NCBI GenBank assembly: GCA_001303705.1
Contig: LJUI01000136.1
Location: 1 to 8,851, forward strand
From: a candidate division TA06 bacterium SM23_40
Lineage (GTDB): Bacteria; LJUI01; SM1-40
DNA length: 8,851 nt
Direction of reading: 5' to 3'
In this document: positions 7,029 through 8,851 of the stretch, piece after piece
How the letters are laid out: the number at the start of each line of letters is the position of its first letter
How positions within the stretch are numbered: the first letter of the stretch is position 1
Program-made: the position numbers and the translations under genes
The notes under the pieces: generated by a model
Seen by the model: only the letters and a program-made list of their open reading frames with translations
Database searches by the model: none
What the model was told of the DNA's origin: nothing

Positions 7029-7511
7029 ATGGACCCGGATCAGGTGACAGAGAAACTGATCGATTCCGTGCGGCGTTTTCTCGACTTGGTGAGAAGTCTC
7101 GATCCACACACCTACAGAAGACGGGTTACGGGCCAGTGGTCCACGCACGAGATCACCGCACACCTTGCTGGTTGGAACCGGCTGATGATAGAAGCATGTG
7201 AGACCATTCGAAAGGGGATGCTGCCCGGGTATTTCGGGGAGATAGCGACGAACATGGCCCAGGTCAATGCCCGGCTCGTCGAGGAGTATGCCGGTCTGAG
7301 TCAAAACGAGCTGTGTCAGCGGACCGAGGCCACGCTCGATGAGCTCCTCCGTTATGCATCTCGGCTGCCGGCAGGTGATCTGACACGCGATTTCGGCGTC
7401 CGCGTGAGAAATGAGGTCGTTGTAACCCTTCTAGGCAGTCTCGACGTACTCGCCCAGGACTACGATCACCACCGGGAGCAGATCCTGAAGATGCTGGAGC
7501 ATGGTGCGTGA
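7029..7511 (+). CDS. DinB-like four-helix bundle protein (DinB/DfsB type)
   Basis: The 160-residue soluble protein has the size and layout of the DinB superfamily, whose members are metal-binding helical bundles and include thiol-dependent transferases and the ClbS/DfsB group. The marks are GQWSTHEITAHLAGWNRLM (35-53), containing the family's W-S-x-x-E/D-I-x-x-H-L-x-x-W pattern with candidate ligand H45, and DYDHHREQILKML (144-156) in the last helix, with candidate ligands H147 and H148. A third ligand position is not obvious, so metal binding is uncertain. No substrate can be assigned from sequence, and the SOS-polymerase meaning of 'dinB' does not apply. GGAGG (7019-7023) lies five bases before the ATG and supports the start. 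It follows valS by 123 bases on the same strand and is followed by a likely terminator, so it could be the tail of a valS transcript or a separate unit. Confidence 0.75.
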   Translation: MDPDQVTEKLIDSVRRFLDLVRSLDPHTYRRRVTGQWSTHEITAHLAGWNRLMIEACETIRKGMLPGYFGEIATNMAQVNARLVEEYAGLSQNELCQRTEATLDELLRYASRLPAGDLTRDFGVRVRNEVVVTLLGSLDVLAQDYDHHREQILKMLEHGA

Positions 7512-7536
7512 TTGCCTGAGGTGAATGGGTCCTCCC

Positions 7537-7567
7537 GGGCACACTTTCCCTGTGCCTCGTGATTTTT
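7537..7567 (+). terminator. Probable intrinsic terminator after the DinB-like gene
   Basis: GGGCACA (7537-7543) pairs with TGTGCCT (7551-7557), counting one G-U pair, around the loop CTTTCCC. After five bases comes a run of five T residues (7563-7567). The stem is short and the T-run slightly displaced, so strength is uncertain. Its position 26 bases after the TGA fits a transcript end. Confidence 0.55.
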
Positions 7568-7674
7568 GTGCTTCATGATCAACCGGCCGGTCCTTCGCGT
7601 CCCGTGTCTCCCTGAGTGCGCCAACTCAACCATCTCACCCTCCTCGGTTGCGCCGTCCGCAGGGCGCCAGGACG

Positions 7675-7725
7675 TCTCCGGGCCCATGCCATCTCCGGGC
7701 CCACGCCGTCTCCGGGCCCATGCCA
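7675..7725. repeat. Three tandem 17-bp repeats with GGGCCC cores
   Basis: TCTCCGGGCCCATGCCA occurs at 7675-7691 and 7709-7725. A copy with two changes (ACGCCG ending) lies between them at 7692-7708. There are no spacers. Each unit holds the palindrome GGGCCC, so any two copies can pair as a stem-loop. A worn relative, GCCATCTGACCGG followed by GGGCCC at 7839-7844, lies downstream. The 17-base period rules out a coding repeat. The array is in the gap before rtcA. Apart from this array, the terminator and the candidate promoter, I see nothing convincing in 7568-7936. Confidence 0.8.
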
Positions 7726-7775
7726 TCTGTATCGGACGGCCGTTGAGAGCGGGCTCCCCTGTGCCGACAGTTCGT

Positions 7776-7805
7776 TTGACTTTCGCCCGTCTCCGGTGGT
7801 AGTCT
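7776..7805 (+). promoter_or_regulatory. Candidate promoter for rtcA
   Basis: TTGACT (7776-7781) is followed after 18 bases by TAGTCT (7800-7805). The -35 box matches at five positions but the -10 box only at three. Predicted transcription starts near 7812, about 125 bases before the ATG. The leader can form CTCCC (7844-7848) with GGGAG (7857-7861). I saw no sigma-54 type -24/-12 element, the kind that drives rtcBA in Escherichia coli under RtcR. Confidence 0.35.
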
Positions 7806-7936
7806 GTGGGCGGCCGAGAAGGGCCATCTGACCGGATTGGGCCCTCCCTCCGGAGTGGGAGTGTAAGAGGATGCACAGAAGGGCCTGACGGGCTGAATAC
7901 GATGGGAATTCGACGCTTTTCCGGGGATAGAGTGAG

Positions 7937-8851
7937 ATGAGAGAGATCGACGGATCGTACGGTGAGGGAGGCGGTCAGATACTGAGGACGAGCATCGCGC
8001 TCTCCCTCATCCGGGGAGTGCCGGTGACGATCAGCCGCGTTCGCGCCGGGCGCAGGCGGCCCGGCCTCAGACCTCAGCACCTCGCATGCGTGCGCGCCGC
8101 GGCCGAGATCTCGGGGGCGCAGGTCGAGGGGGCGGAGATCGGATCTCAGCAGGTCTCGATCGTCCCCGGTCCGGTAAGACCGGGGAGGTACACATTCGAT
8201 GTGGCAGAGGAACAGGGGAGCGCAGGGTCTGTGGCGCTGATGCTTCAGACGATTCTACCTGTTCTCCCTCTCGCCGGTGCTCCGTCCGAGCTCGTCCTGC
8301 GCGGGGGAACGCATGTGCCGATGAGTCCGCCCGCCCATTATGTGAGGTCGGTGCTCTGTCCCGTGTTGGCCCTGCTCGGAGCGCGGGTCGAGGTCGAGAT
8401 CAGGCGTTGCGGGTACTACCCGCGCGGGGGCGGGGAGATCGCTGTGCGCATCTCGCCCTCGGGCGGCCTCAAACCCCTCGTCTTGGGCGAGCGCGGTGCG
8501 CTCGAGAGGATCGTCGGCCTCTCTGGTGTGACGAAGCTCCCGCTCAGCATCGCGGAGCGGCAGCGTTCTGAGGTACTCCGCCGGCTTGAGCACCTCGGCA
8601 CTCCTGTGGAGATCGATGCCGCTGAGCTCCCCGGGCGATGGCCCGGCACGTTTGTCCACCTCGCGGCAGAGTGCGAGAGAGGATTGGGCGGAGCCAATGC
8701 CCTGGGACGGCCGGGGAAGAGAGCAGAACAGGTGGGCGATGAGGCAGCCGGGGAACTTCTCCAGTTCCTCAGCTCGTCGGCGCCGGTCGATCCTCACCTG
8801 GCCGATCAGCTTGTCGTCTTTCTCGCCCTTGCCAGCGGAGCTTCAGAGGTG
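7937..8851 (+). CDS. rtcA: RNA 3'-terminal phosphate cyclase, N-terminal 305 residues
   Basis: RtcA uses ATP, through an enzyme-adenylate, to convert an RNA 3'-phosphate end to a 2',3'-cyclic phosphate. The frame is open from the ATG at 7937 to the window edge; about 30 residues are probably missing by comparison with the 338-residue E. coli enzyme. The family pattern is clear throughout: IDGSYGEGGGQILRTSIALS (4-23), RAGRRRPGLRPQHL (36-49), GSAGSVALMLQTILP (94-108), LRGGTHVPMSPP (121-132), YYPRGGGEI (160-168), GGANALGRPGKRAEQVGDEA (251-270) and VDPHLADQLVVFLALASGA (284-302). H287 corresponds to the catalytic, adenylated histidine (H309 in E. coli). The Shine-Dalgarno sequence is modest, GGGGA at 7923-7927 with nine bases to the ATG. 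The position of the IDGS motif at residue 4 supports the start. No rtcB or rtcR lies on its left; the right side is not visible. Confidence 0.95.
   Translation, partial: MREIDGSYGEGGGQILRTSIALSLIRGVPVTISRVRAGRRRPGLRPQHLACVRAAAEISGAQVEGAEIGSQQVSIVPGPVRPGRYTFDVAEEQGSAGSVALMLQTILPVLPLAGAPSELVLRGGTHVPMSPPAHYVRSVLCPVLALLGARVEVEIRRCGYYPRGGGEIAVRISPSGGLKPLVLGERGALERIVGLSGVTKLPLSIAERQRSEVLRRLEHLGTPVEIDAAELPGRWPGTFVHLAAECERGLGGANALGRPGKRAEQVGDEAAGELLQFLSSSAPVDPHLADQLVVFLALASGASEV

Noticed and set aside
7466-8080. A 204-codon minus-strand frame spanning the gap before rtcA
   Set aside because: It overlaps the ends of two well-supported plus-strand genes, covers the 17-bp repeats out of frame, and encodes an arginine- and proline-rich product typical of chance frames.

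Overview
The window is bacterial chromosomal DNA of roughly 60% GC. It has five protein-coding genes, two of them cut by the window edges, separated by unusually long intergenic stretches of about 120 to 470 bases that carry clear promoters and short repeats. I see no tRNA, rRNA, CRISPR array, intact insertion sequence or phage gene. The phylum cannot be fixed from this sequence. The combination of a UPF0182 membrane protein, an RqcH/NFACT protein, a valyl-tRNA synthetase with an LTMGH signature and an RtcA cyclase would suit an uncultivated lineage, perhaps near the FCB group, but that is a weak inference.

Layout. Positions 1 to 1363 (minus) hold the N-terminal half of a UPF0182 (COG1615) multi-pass membrane protein. 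It is preceded by a strong sigma-70-type promoter, a 16-bp perfect palindrome and a 22-bp tandem repeat array. Positions 1778 to 3733 (minus) encode RqcH, the bacterial NFACT/Rqc2 homologue of ribosome-associated quality control, also with a near-consensus promoter. A divergent intergenic region (3734 to 4205) separates it from valS (4206 to 6905, plus), a full-length valyl-tRNA synthetase. This gap has an unassigned structured stretch, an AT-rich repeated motif that may be an insertion-sequence relic, a valS promoter, and a small hairpin that places the valS Shine-Dalgarno sequence in its loop. A small DinB-like four-helix protein (7029 to 7511, plus) follows, then a likely intrinsic terminator. 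A non-coding stretch of about 425 bases follows with three tandem 17-bp repeats and a candidate promoter. Last is the start of rtcA (7937 to 8851, plus), an RNA 3'-terminal phosphate cyclase.

Three of the genes concern translation or RNA integrity: charging of tRNA-Val, rescue of stalled 60S-like (50S) subunits, and RNA 3'-end processing. They do not form one operon. The two minus-strand genes and at least valS and rtcA appear to have separate promoters, and the functional theme may be coincidental. I found no convincing new multi-gene system. The more unusual material is in the intergenic DNA.
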